Assembly: GCF_948472415.1 (NCBI RefSeq) | Contig: NZ_OX419519.1 | Coordinates: 3,472,001 to 3,536,000 of the forward strand | Direction: 5' to 3' | Source: Kitasatospora fiedleri | Lineage (GTDB): Bacteria > Actinomycetota > Actinomycetes > Streptomycetales > Streptomycetaceae | Length of the DNA stretch: 64,000 nucleotides | Shown here: positions 25,725-33,604 of the stretch, piece by piece | Position numbering within the stretch: position 1 is the stretch's first letter | Layout: each line of letters begins with the position of its first letter | Made by a program: the position numbers and the translations under genes | The notes under the pieces: model-generated | The model's database searches: none | The model's input: the letters and a program-made list of their open reading frames with translations, nothing else | What the model was told of the DNA's origin: nothing

Positions 25725-28070
25725 TCAGAGCTGGTAGGCGTCGACGATCCTCCGGTGCCGGTCCGGGTCGGCGCCCGCCGCTTCGGCGAGGGCGGGCCAG
25801 GCCAGCGGGTGGGTCAGGTGGGCGGTGAGTTCGGTGAGCAGGGTGTCGGCCTGGGCGGCGGTGCCGGTGGGCGGGACGCCGAGGGCGGCGTAGATGCCGG
25901 GGAGTCCGTTCTCGTCGCCGGCCGGGTCGGCGATCCGGTACTGGTCGCCGCTGTAGACCCAGACCGCGTACCCGGCGGCCCGGAGGGCGTCGCGCAGGGC
26001 GTACCAGTCGTCGTCCGCGGGGCGGCCGCCGTCGATCCAGTAGGTGGTGTAGCCGGCCGGGTCGAGCAGGGTGAGGAACTCGAAGACCGGGTGCCAGTCC
26101 GCGGCGTCCGGGGAGCCGGGCTCCGGGCGGTCGTTGAGGACGGCCGGGGAGAAGACCGCGACGTCGCCGTGGTTGAGGTCGAGGTCCTCGCCGAGCACCG
26201 GCAGCACCCGGGCGGTGGCCGGGCCGGTGCGCAGGGCGGGCAGGTCGGTGGTGGTGCCGTTGGCGCGGGGGACGCGCAGTTCGATCAGCTGCCACTCCTC
26301 GTCGACCGGGCCGCTGTCGGTGTCGAACTCGATGCCGATCCGGGCTCCGGCGGCGCGGACGGCCGCCCAGTCGCGGTTGGCGGTGGCGGCGGTGGCCAGG
26401 TGCCACAGGTCGGGTTCCTGGACGGTGCGGTGCGCCTGGTCCTCGCCGGCCTCGGCCGGGTCGAGGGCGTGCGCGAGCAGGTCCTCGTACAGCCGCTGGG
26501 CCTCGGCGTGGTCGCCGCGCCGGGTGGCGGCGGTGGCGGCGAGCCGGCGGGTGTTGAGCGCCTCGGGCGAGTGGACGAGGACGGCGGCGCACTGTTCGCC
26601 GACCTCGGCCCAGCGGCCCTGGGCGGCGGCCCAGCGGGCCCGCAGCCAGTGTCCGTCGGCCGGTTCGCCGGCGGCGGCCAGCCGGGTGGCCAGCCGGTCG
26701 ACGCCCTCGCCGTCCTCGGCGTCGATCAGCAACTGGCCGAGCATGCCGGTGAGGTACTCGTGGCCGGGGTCCACCTCCAGCTGGGCCCAGGCGAGTTCGG
26801 TGACGGCCCGGGTGTGGCCGAGCGCGCCGAGGGCGCCGGCCAGGTTGACCACCAGGACGGTGTCGGGCCGCTCGCCGCGGGCCAGCGCGGTGGCCAGCAG
26901 GTCGGCGCCGGTCTCCGGGTCGGGCCGGTGCTCGGCCAGCCACTGCGGCAACTCCTCGACCGGCACCGGGAGTTCGGGCCTGGGCAGGGCCTCGGCGGCG
27001 GCCCGCAGCGCGGCCACCTGCTCGGCGACGCCCGCGGTGCGGCGGAGCTGTCCGAGCTTGCGCTCGCCGGTGCCGGCCAGCGTCAGGGCGACCTCGCGGG
27101 CGCCCCGGGCGAGGGCCAGCCGGCCGGCCCGCAGCACCAGGTCGAGGCAGGGGCGGTGCGAGCCGGCCGCGTCCAGTTCGCCCGCCCAGGAGGCGAGTCG
27201 GGCGCCGAGCGCGGCGTCGTTGTCGAACTCCCCGGCGGCGGCCAGCAGTTCGACGGCGGCGGACCAGCGGTGCCGGATGTCGGGGTAGCGGTCGGCCTCC
27301 TCGGCGTCCGGCAGCAGCTCCAGCGCGGGGCCGGTGCGGCCGAGCGCGGCGAGCTGGAGGGCCCGGCCGGAGGCGAGCTTGCGCCGGTCGTCGTCGTCCA
27401 GCCGGTTCCCGGCGGCGACGTGGGCGCGCTCGGCGGTGTCGTAGGCGTCCAGCGCGTCCTGGTGGCGGCCGAGCCGGTGCAGCGCGGAGGCGCGGCTGTG
27501 CACGAAGGAGAGCGAGATCCGCTCGCCGGCCGCCGTGATCCGGGTCTCGGCCCGGTCGAGGTGGGTCAGCGCGTCCGCGGGGCGGCCGTCGTCCTCCAGG
27601 GTGTCGGCGTACTCGCGGGACAGGCAGTCGAAGCAGGCCCGGGCCGGTTCGACCCGCTGGAGCGCCTCCTCCAGCACGGCGAGCCGCTCCGGGACGTAGC
27701 CGGGGCCGTCGATGTTGGCGTGGCAGATGGTGAAGTCCTGGACGGCGCAGACCGACTGCGGACAGGACGCGGTCTCCTCGCGGTGCGCGAACTCCAGCAG
27801 CGACACCGCCTCGGACATCGCGGCCTCGCCCTGGTGGCGCTTGTTGAGCAGGTTCTGCAGCCGCCAGTGCCGCAGGAACACCTCCACCCAGGGCAGGCCC
27901 AGCGCCCGCGCGGAGGCCAGTGCCTCCGGGAACACCGCGTCCAGCTGCTCGTTGCGGCCGTCCACCGCGTGCCCGGCGATCTCGGCGATCGCGTCGGCCA
28001 GCCGGTGCTGGCCGGACTCGGCGAGCTGCCGGTGGGTGTCGTGCACCCAGGACCAGATGTCGGTGGTCAT
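25725..28070 (-). CDS. TPR-repeat protein with a cysteine cluster, partner of HSP90-like ATPase
   Basis: 781 residues from an ATG that overlaps the HSP90 stop as ATGA. Most of the length is helical TPR-type repeats (for example ADALTHLDRAETRITAAGERISLSF, HQDALDAYDTAERAHVAAGN, AEAQRLYEDLLAHALDPAEA). Five cysteines (103, 108, 116, 146, 149; CPQSVC, ICH, CFDC) lie in 47 residues near the N-terminus, which is striking in such a Cys-poor proteome and suggests a metal site. The last about 180 residues form a non-TPR alpha/beta region (WHPVFEFLTLLDPAGYTTYWIDGG, VWVYSGDQYRIAD) I cannot name. It probably acts as co-chaperone or client adaptor of the upstream ATPase. Confidence 0.82.
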   Translation of the reverse strand: MTTDIWSWVHDTHRQLAESGQHRLADAIAEIAGHAVDGRNEQLDAVFPEALASARALGLPWVEVFLRHWRLQNLLNKRHQGEAAMSEAVSLLEFAHREETASCPQSVCAVQDFTICHANIDGPGYVPERLAVLEEALQRVEPARACFDCLSREYADTLEDDGRPADALTHLDRAETRITAAGERISLSFVHSRASALHRLGRHQDALDAYDTAERAHVAAGNRLDDDDRRKLASGRALQLAALGRTGPALELLPDAEEADRYPDIRHRWSAAVELLAAAGEFDNDAALGARLASWAGELDAAGSHRPCLDLVLRAGRLALARGAREVALTLAGTGERKLGQLRRTAGVAEQVAALRAAAEALPRPELPVPVEELPQWLAEHRPDPETGADLLATALARGERPDTVLVVNLAGALGALGHTRAVTELAWAQLEVDPGHEYLTGMLGQLLIDAEDGEGVDRLATRLAAAGEPADGHWLRARWAAAQGRWAEVGEQCAAVLVHSPEALNTRRLAATAATRRGDHAEAQRLYEDLLAHALDPAEAGEDQAHRTVQEPDLWHLATAATANRDWAAVRAAGARIGIEFDTDSGPVDEEWQLIELRVPRANGTTTDLPALRTGPATARVLPVLGEDLDLNHGDVAVFSPAVLNDRPEPGSPDAADWHPVFEFLTLLDPAGYTTYWIDGGRPADDDWYALRDALRAAGYAVWVYSGDQYRIADPAGDENGLPGIYAALGVPPTGTAAQADTLLTELTAHLTHPLAWPALAEAAGADPDRHRRIVDAYQL

Positions 28071-30037
28071 CGTTCCTCGTTCCCCTGCGGAAGGTCTGCG
28101 GTGTCCGCGATGTCGGTGGAGATGGTGTCGGGCACCGCCGACAGGCCGCCGGCCGGGACGGCGGCGGTGAGCGCGGCCACCGCGGTGGAGATCCCGGACA
28201 GCGCGGCCCCCAGGTCGCCGGCCGCGGAGCCGGAGGCCGCCGCCATGATGACCTTCAGCGAGCGCAGCAGCGCGGCGGCGGTGGCCGCCCCGGTGTGCCC
28301 GTCCCGGTAGGCGGCCAGCAGGTCGCGGACGGCGGGCGAGGCCAGGTTCAGGTAGAGCCGGGCCCGGACCGCGCCGTCGGTGCGGGCGGTGAACGCCCGC
28401 GCCAACTGGAGGGCGGCGGACGGGATGCGGGCGTCCGCCCGGTCGTCCTCGATCCGCGCCTTGAGCTCGGCCTCGCGGTCCGGCACCAGCACCAGCGGCA
28501 GGCCGGGCGGGTCGAACCGGGCGGGCACCAGCTGTTCGCCGTCCTCGGTCAGCGCGGCGGTCAGCCACGCCTGCTGCTCGGCGGGCAGCGGCACGTCCGG
28601 GGCCCGGAACAGCTCCCGGTTGCCGCTCTCGCTGCCCAGTTCGACGATCCGGCAGTCCCGCAGCCGGGCGTAGCGGCGCAGGAACGGCAGCACCGCGTAC
28701 CGGTCGCCGCGGGCGATCGGCACCTGCATCGCCCGGTAGAGCATCTCCTCGAAGCCGCCGCCGCTGCCCAGCGCCACGTGCACCGCGCCGGAGCCGGCGG
28801 CCCGCAGCGCGCCGGCGGTCAGCTCGCCCTGCGAGGTCGGGACCGGGACGTCGTCGGCGAGCAGGGTGAACAGCCGGTCGTCGCAGAGCGCGGCGCCCAG
28901 CAGGTCCTGGCCGTGCCGGGCCAGGATGCGCCGCCAGGCGGCCGGGTGCAGCCGGGCGGTCTCGTACAGGCCGTCCACGATGGCGTCGGCGAGCGCCTGC
29001 TGGAGCGCCCGGTAGTGCTCGTCGCGCTGGAGGTCCTCGCGGCTGGCGGTGGGGGTGAGCCGGGTCGACTCGACCACGCCGCCGATGAACCCGGCCCAGC
29101 TGGGCAGCAGGTCGCGGGCGTCGTCGGCGAGCAGCATGCCGCGCAGGTAGACCGCGAGGTCCCGGTTGTCGCTGGACCCGTAGGTGCCGCCGTCCTGCAC
29201 CCAGAGCAGCCCGACCGCGTCGGTGCGGCCCTCGACGGGTGCCACCGGGAAGGCGGTCAGCGGCTCGAAGCTGCGGGAGAACGCGGCGGCGAACCGCATC
29301 CGGTGCAGGTGCGGCGAGCCCGGCGCGTCCTGCCGCCAGGGCACCACCACGTCGTTGACCGGCTCCTCGTCCGCCCCGACGTGGACCGGGACCGGCAGCA
29401 GCACGCAGTACCGGGCCAGCACCTCCCGCAGCGCCTGCTCGTCCGCGAGGTGCGCGTGCTCGGCCTTCAGCCGCAGCCGCACCACCGTCCCCGGCCCGGG
29501 CCGCGCCGGGGCCGGCTCCACGCTGTACTGCTCGCCGCCCCGGCTGCGGTAGGTGTGCGCGGCCGACGGCTCGCGGTGCGAGGCGGTGGTGACGGCCACC
29601 TCCTCGGCGACCGAGAACGCCGAGAGGAAGCCCAGGCCGAAGGCGCCGATCAGCTCCTGGTTGCCGGTCAGGTCGCGCAGCATCCGGGTGTAGCCGGTGC
29701 CGACGGTCGCCAGGTACGCGTGGATCTCCGGCTCGGTCAGCCCCGCCCCGTTGTCCTCGATCGCCACCGTCCGCGCCGCGGTGTCCCCGCTGACCCGGAT
29801 CAGCGGGCGGTACTCCCCCTCCGGGTCCTCCAGCTTCCGCCGGGTGTGCGAGTCGTGGGCGTTCTGCACCAGTTCGCGCAGCGCCACCAGCGGGGTGGAG
29901 TAGAGGTGGGTGGCGAGCACGCCGACCAGGCCGCCGAGGTCGACCTCGGTGGTGCGGAGATTCGCCGAGTTCTCGGCGGCGGGGAATTCGGCGCCACTTC
30001 CGTCGGCACCGGAAGCGGGGGGAAGGCCATCAGACAT
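28067..30037 (-). CDS. HSP90-family ATPase (HtpG-like, divergent)
   Basis: 656 residues. The N-terminal GHKL ATPase has RELVQNAHDS (Glu55, Asn59, Asp62), DNGAGL (95-100), VGTGYT (112-117) and IGAFGLGFLSAF (130-141). The middle domain keeps YLRGMLLADDARDLLPSWAGFIGGVV and the catalytic-arginine motif ASREDLQ (Arg333). So ATP binding and hydrolysis should be intact. The C-terminal third diverges from HtpG and ends GNEER, not the MEEVD that recruits eukaryotic TPR co-chaperones. The next gene downstream, overlapping by 4 nt, encodes a TPR protein. Likely a client-specific cytosolic chaperone and distinct from the housekeeping htpG, which I do not see here. Confidence 0.9.
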   Translation of the reverse strand: MSDGLPPASGADGSGAEFPAAENSANLRTTEVDLGGLVGVLATHLYSTPLVALRELVQNAHDSHTRRKLEDPEGEYRPLIRVSGDTAARTVAIEDNGAGLTEPEIHAYLATVGTGYTRMLRDLTGNQELIGAFGLGFLSAFSVAEEVAVTTASHREPSAAHTYRSRGGEQYSVEPAPARPGPGTVVRLRLKAEHAHLADEQALREVLARYCVLLPVPVHVGADEEPVNDVVVPWRQDAPGSPHLHRMRFAAAFSRSFEPLTAFPVAPVEGRTDAVGLLWVQDGGTYGSSDNRDLAVYLRGMLLADDARDLLPSWAGFIGGVVESTRLTPTASREDLQRDEHYRALQQALADAIVDGLYETARLHPAAWRRILARHGQDLLGAALCDDRLFTLLADDVPVPTSQGELTAGALRAAGSGAVHVALGSGGGFEEMLYRAMQVPIARGDRYAVLPFLRRYARLRDCRIVELGSESGNRELFRAPDVPLPAEQQAWLTAALTEDGEQLVPARFDPPGLPLVLVPDREAELKARIEDDRADARIPSAALQLARAFTARTDGAVRARLYLNLASPAVRDLLAAYRDGHTGAATAAALLRSLKVIMAAASGSAAGDLGAALSGISTAVAALTAAVPAGGLSAVPDTISTDIADTADLPQGNEER

Positions 30038-30376
30038 GAGGCCACAGTGTGCCAGTACGACAATCGGGCGACCACTGTTTTCCGATGTCCGGTTCCTGTC
30101 GATCCTCGGTCAACTCGGCATTGACGCGCGGAGCTCGCCGACGGTCCGCGCCGGACGGTGAACTCCCTTGTCAGGACGGTGTTCCACCGCCCCCGGCCGG
30201 TCACCGCGGGTTCCCGGACTATTCCCCGGGAGTGACACCTTCGAGCGAACCCGCGTGCCCGCACTGGAACCCGAACGGCCCAGTGGGCAATCCTGATGAC
30301 GCGACGCCAGGAACCGACGCGAACGGGGCGGCCACCCCGCAGCGTCACATTCGCACCAGTTAGCAGGGAGACCACC

Positions 30377-30694
30377 GTGTCCCGTATTCGCGCAGCCGCC
30401 GTCGTCACCGCCCTCGGGGCGTTCCTCCTCGCGGGCGTCGGCACCGCCGCCGCCGACAACGGCGCCGCCGCCGACCACGGCTCCAACAGCGGCGTGGTCA
30501 GCACCATCGGTTCCGGCAACATCGTCGGCCCCGTCCACGGCAACGCCAACGGCACCCAGCAGACCGCGACCGGCTCCGGCGCGAGCAACCAGAACAACAC
30601 CCTCGGCGTGACCGACAACGCCGGCGGCGTCGGCGCCCTCCAGTCCAACGCCAACCTGGCGCACACCGTGTACTACCCGTTCGTCCTCTACTAG
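30377..30694 (+). CDS. Small secreted Gly/Asn/Ala-rich protein
   Basis: 105 residues from GTG at 30377 with AGGGAG at 6-nt spacing. A signal peptide (IRAAAVVTALGAFLLAGVGTAAA) is followed by about 75 residues with repeated SGN, GNANG, GASNQNN and SNAN motifs and an aromatic tail TVYYPFVLY. It has no cysteines. The composition recalls secreted surface or amyloid-like proteins but lacks the chaplin and rodlin signatures, so I do not assign a family. The 339-bp gap before it (30038-30376) holds the divergent promoters for this gene and the HSP90 gene and nothing else I can support. Confidence 0.75.
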   Translation: MSRIRAAAVVTALGAFLLAGVGTAAADNGAAADHGSNSGVVSTIGSGNIVGPVHGNANGTQQTATGSGASNQNNTLGVTDNAGGVGALQSNANLAHTVYYPFVLY

Positions 30695-30855
30695 GCCGAC
30701 CGCGCCGACGCTCCCACGGCCGCCCCGGGCACCGCGCCCGGGGCGGCCGCGCGTCCGCCCGGCCTGCTCGCGCCCGGTCCCGGCGGCCATGGACACCGGA
30801 AGCTACCGGCGATTAACTTGGCTGCGCGACCAGCCGCCGCCGAAGGGAGCGCACC

Positions 30856-32013
30856 GTGCGCCGCACCGTGTACAACGAGGACCACGAAGCGTTCCGGGAG
30901 ACCATCCGGGACTTCATCGCCAACGAGGTCGTCCCGGTCTACGAGAGCTGGGAGGAGGCCGGCCACCCGCCGCGCGACTTCTACCGCAAGCTCGGCGAGC
31001 TCGGCGTGTACGGCATCGAGGTGCCGGAGGAGTACGGCGGCGCGGGCGAGACCGGCTTCAAGTACCAGGCGGTGATCTACGAGGAGACCGCCCGCGCGGG
31101 CGTCACCTTCGGCTCCTCGGGCGTGCACACCGGCCTGGTGCTGCCGTACCTGATGGAGTACGCCTCCGAGGAGCAGAAGCGGCGCTGGCTGCCGGGCTTC
31201 GTCTCGGGCGAGATCATGACCGCGATCGCGATGACCGAGCCGGGCGCGGGCTCCGACCTGGCGGGCATCGCCACCACGGCGAAGCTGTCCGCGGACGGCA
31301 CCCACTACGTCCTCAACGGCGCGAAGACCTTCATCACCGGCGGCGTGCTGGCCGACCTGGTGCTGGTGGTCTGCCGCACCGCCCCGTACGACCCGGCGGA
31401 CCGCCGCGCCGGCCTGTCCATCCTGTGCGTGGACACGAAGTCCGAGGGCTACGCGGTCGGCCGCAAGCTGCAGAAGATCGGCCTGCGCACCTCGGACACC
31501 GCGGAGCTGTCGTTCAGCGACGTCAAGGTGCCGGTGGAGAACCTGCTCGGCGAGGAGGGCAAGGCGTTCTCCTACCTGACCCACAACCTGGTGCAGGAGC
31601 GCCTGGCGATCGCCGTCGGCGCGTACGCCTCGGCGGCGGCCGCGGTGCAGTTCGCGGTGAAGTACGTCAAGGAGCGCAAGGTGTTCGGCAAGGCCGTCGC
31701 CGAGTTCCAGAACACCAAGTTCTCGCTGGCCGACTGCCAGGCCCAGGTGCTCGCCCAGCAGGCGATGGTCGACCAGGCGCTGGAGCTCTACCAGAGCGGC
31801 GAGCTGACGGTGGCGGACGCCGCCGCGGCCAAGCTGTTCTGCACCGAGTCGGCCTCCGAGGTGATCGACAAGTGCCTCCAGCTGCACGGCGGCTACGGCT
31901 ACATCCTGGAGTACCCGATCGCCCGGCTCTACACCGACAACCGGGTGTTCCGGATCTACGGCGGCACCAGCGAGGTCATGCGGACGATCATCGCCAAGTC
32001 GCTCGGCCTGTAA
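30856..32013 (+). CDS. Acyl-CoA dehydrogenase
   Basis: 385 residues. Family motifs are intact: MTEPGAGSDLAGIATTA (signature 1), VLNGAKTFITGG, LRTSDTAELSFSDVKVP, a helical C-terminus with FGKAVAEFQNTKFSLADC and QLHGGYGYILEYPIARLYTDNRVFRIYGGTSEVM. The usual YEGT glutamate is replaced by Gly (YGGTSE), and an upstream QER motif (Glu248, LVQERLAI) matches the alternative catalytic-base position of long-chain and isovaleryl-CoA dehydrogenases. It should oxidise acyl-CoA with FAD, feeding electrons to ETF. GTG start with GAAGGGAG upstream. A strong hairpin follows the stop. Confidence 0.93.
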   Translation: MRRTVYNEDHEAFRETIRDFIANEVVPVYESWEEAGHPPRDFYRKLGELGVYGIEVPEEYGGAGETGFKYQAVIYEETARAGVTFGSSGVHTGLVLPYLMEYASEEQKRRWLPGFVSGEIMTAIAMTEPGAGSDLAGIATTAKLSADGTHYVLNGAKTFITGGVLADLVLVVCRTAPYDPADRRAGLSILCVDTKSEGYAVGRKLQKIGLRTSDTAELSFSDVKVPVENLLGEEGKAFSYLTHNLVQERLAIAVGAYASAAAAVQFAVKYVKERKVFGKAVAEFQNTKFSLADCQAQVLAQQAMVDQALELYQSGELTVADAAAAKLFCTESASEVIDKCLQLHGGYGYILEYPIARLYTDNRVFRIYGGTSEVMRTIIAKSLGL

Positions 32014-32026
32014 CCGCGGGCGCGGC

Positions 32027-32058
32027 GGAGGCGGGCACCCGGCCGGGTGCCCGCCTCC
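32027..32058. terminator. Strong hairpin after acyl-CoA dehydrogenase
   Basis: A perfect 14-bp stem (GGAGGCGGGCACCC pairing with its complement at 32045-32058) around a GGCC loop lies 14 nt past the stop codon and between convergent genes. It lacks a T-run. Confidence 0.8.
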
Positions 32059-32091
32059 GGGCCGTTCCGCCACTCGCCCGGTCGGTCGACG

Positions 32092-32352
32092 TCAGTTGAC
32101 GCTGCTGCGCCACGCCTCCCGTCCGGCCGCCGAGGCGGCCCTCGCCTGGTGGAAGGTGCGCTGCGCCATTTCGGCGGGGTGGGTCTCCAGGGTCCGGACC
32201 CAGCCCCGGCCCGCGCTCACCAGGGCGGCGCAGACCAGCGCCGTCCCGGCCAGTGCGACGACGGCGCCGATCCCGGTGAGGCCCGCGCCGACGGTGAGCA
32301 TGCCGCGGTTCACCTGGAAACCGCCGACGGTGAATTTCTGTTTGGTCGCCAT
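32092..32352 (-). CDS. Small membrane protein
   Basis: 86 residues from the ATG at 32352. A short polar N-terminus (MATKQKFTVGGFQVNRG) leads into a hydrophobic stretch of about 32 residues (MLTVGAGLTGIGAVVALAGT and ALVCAALVSAG) long enough for one kinked or two short membrane passes, then a basic helical tail (TFHQARAASAAGREAWRSS). Likely membrane anchored. It is conserved-looking in style but I cannot name its family. Confidence 0.65.
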   Translation of the reverse strand: MATKQKFTVGGFQVNRGMLTVGAGLTGIGAVVALAGTALVCAALVSAGRGWVRTLETHPAEMAQRTFHQARAASAAGREAWRSSVN

Positions 32353-32516
32353 AGGGCCACCATCGGCCCGCTCCCCCGGCCCCGCACGCCGAGCGGGCCG
32401 TCCCTTAACCCCTGCGCGTGATCCAGCGCGCGACACGCGCGGGCCCCCGCCTAGGGTCGGCCGCGGGGCCCGGTCGGCGGGCCCGGTGGTGCGGGGGCCC
32501 GACGGAGGAGAACGCG

Positions 32517-32852
32517 ATGACCGAGCAGCCGACCCGGATCGACCTGAACGCCCTGGCCGAGGAGCACGCCGCCAAGGCCGCCGCCAGCCCGCACGGCCGC
32601 AGCGCCCACCTGCTGCTGCACGACGGCGTGCTGCGGCAGACCGTGATCGCGCTGCGGGCGGGCGCGGTGCTGGACGAGCACAACGCCCCGGTCGCCGCCA
32701 GCCTGCAGGTGCTGCGCGGCCGGGTCGCGCTGACGGTGGAGGGCCGCCGCCAGGAGGCCGGCCCGGGCGAGCTGCACACCGTCCCGCAGGAGCGGCACGG
32801 CCTGGTCGCCCACACCGACGCGGTGGTGCTGCTCACCGCCGTCACCGCCTGA
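32517..32852 (+). CDS. Cupin-fold protein
   Basis: 111 residues, with GGAGGAG at 6-nt spacing. A single cupin_2 barrel is visible: LRAGAVLDEHNAPVAASLQVLRGRVALTVEG for the first motif and AGPGELHTVPQERHGLVAHTDAVVLL for the second. Histidines H (in DEHN) and H (in ELHT, ERHG) could make a metal site, although the first motif is weak. Probably a small metal-dependent or ligand-binding protein; function not assigned. Confidence 0.82.
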   Translation: MTEQPTRIDLNALAEEHAAKAAASPHGRSAHLLLHDGVLRQTVIALRAGAVLDEHNAPVAASLQVLRGRVALTVEGRRQEAGPGELHTVPQERHGLVAHTDAVVLLTAVTA

Positions 32853-32907
32853 CGCCCGGCGCCCGGCGCCCTTCTCCCCCGCCCGCCGCCGGCCCCTCCG
32901 GCCCCCG

Positions 32908-33495
32908 TCAGCCCCCGGCCCGGCCCAGCACGTCGCCGGAGACCAGGGACAGCCCGCGCAGGTAGTCCTCGCCGCTCGGTGCCAGTTCCGGGCTGACCAT
33001 CCACTGGGCGGCCTGCCCGAGCAGCAGCGACTGGTAGAAGACGCCCCGGGCCAGCTCCTCCGGGGTGTCCGCCACCTCGTCCCGGCCCTGGAACAGCGCG
33101 GCCAGGCCGAGCCGGCCGTCCTTCTGCGCCGCGGCCAGCCGCTCGGACAGCCCCGGCAGGTGGTCGAGCTGTCCGAGCAGCTCGAACTGCACCGTCCACA
33201 GCCCGCGGTGCTCGGCGAAGCTGTCGCGCACCGCGTTCCAGGCCCGGACGAAGCGCTCCCGCGGGTCGTCGACCTCCGCGGCGGCGGTCAGGGCCGCGCC
33301 GATCGAATCGCCCCACGTCTCCATCGCGCCGACCAGCGCCTCGACCAGCAGGGCGTCCTTGGAGCCGTAGTGGTAGCCGATCGCGGCCAGGCTGACGCCT
33401 GCGCCGGTGGCGATGTCCCGGGCGGTGGTGCGCCCGTAGCCCTTCTCTTGCAGGCAGCGGGCGGCACTGGCCAGCAGGTCCTCACGATTTCCCAT
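32908..33495 (-). CDS. TetR-family repressor of the adjacent efflux pump
   Basis: 195 residues. HTH of TetR type: LLASAARCLQEKGYGRTTARDIATGAGVSLAAIGYHYGSKDALL (about 6-50). The rest is the helical ligand domain. It is divergent from an MFS drug efflux gene, and two clear inverted repeats lie between the starts, one of them at 33559-33579. This is the classical QacR/TetR arrangement, in which the repressor is released by the drug that the pump exports. Confidence 0.93.
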   Translation of the reverse strand: MGNREDLLASAARCLQEKGYGRTTARDIATGAGVSLAAIGYHYGSKDALLVEALVGAMETWGDSIGAALTAAAEVDDPRERFVRAWNAVRDSFAEHRGLWTVQFELLGQLDHLPGLSERLAAAQKDGRLGLAALFQGRDEVADTPEELARGVFYQSLLLGQAAQWMVSPELAPSGEDYLRGLSLVSGDVLGRAGG

Positions 33496-33515
33496 GTCCC
33501 GATGCTAGCCCCGTC

Positions 33516-33531
33516 CAAGACGGGCGTCTTG
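33516..33531. promoter_or_regulatory. Operator 1 in the TetR/MFS intergenic region
   Basis: CAAGACG-GG-CGTCTTG is a perfect inverted repeat (7-bp arms) 21 bp upstream of the TetR gene start. Position fits autorepression. Confidence 0.65.
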
Positions 33532-33558
33532 CGCGAACGTCTGAAACGAGCGATTGAG

Positions 33559-33579
33559 ACGCTTGTACTAGACAAGCGT
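33559..33579. promoter_or_regulatory. Operator 2 in the TetR/MFS intergenic region
   Basis: ACGCTTGT and ACAAGCGT are perfect inverted 8-bp arms around an ACTAG spacer, 26 bp before the MFS start. It shares the CTTG/CAAG core with operator 1. It lies where the MFS promoter should be. Confidence 0.75.
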
Positions 33580-33604
33580 GCAAGACGTCCGTACAGTCAC
33601 CGTC

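Noticed and set aside
28067..28100. Eukaryote-type MEEVD tail on the HSP90 protein
   Set aside because: The C-terminus reads GNEER; there is no MEEVD or close variant.
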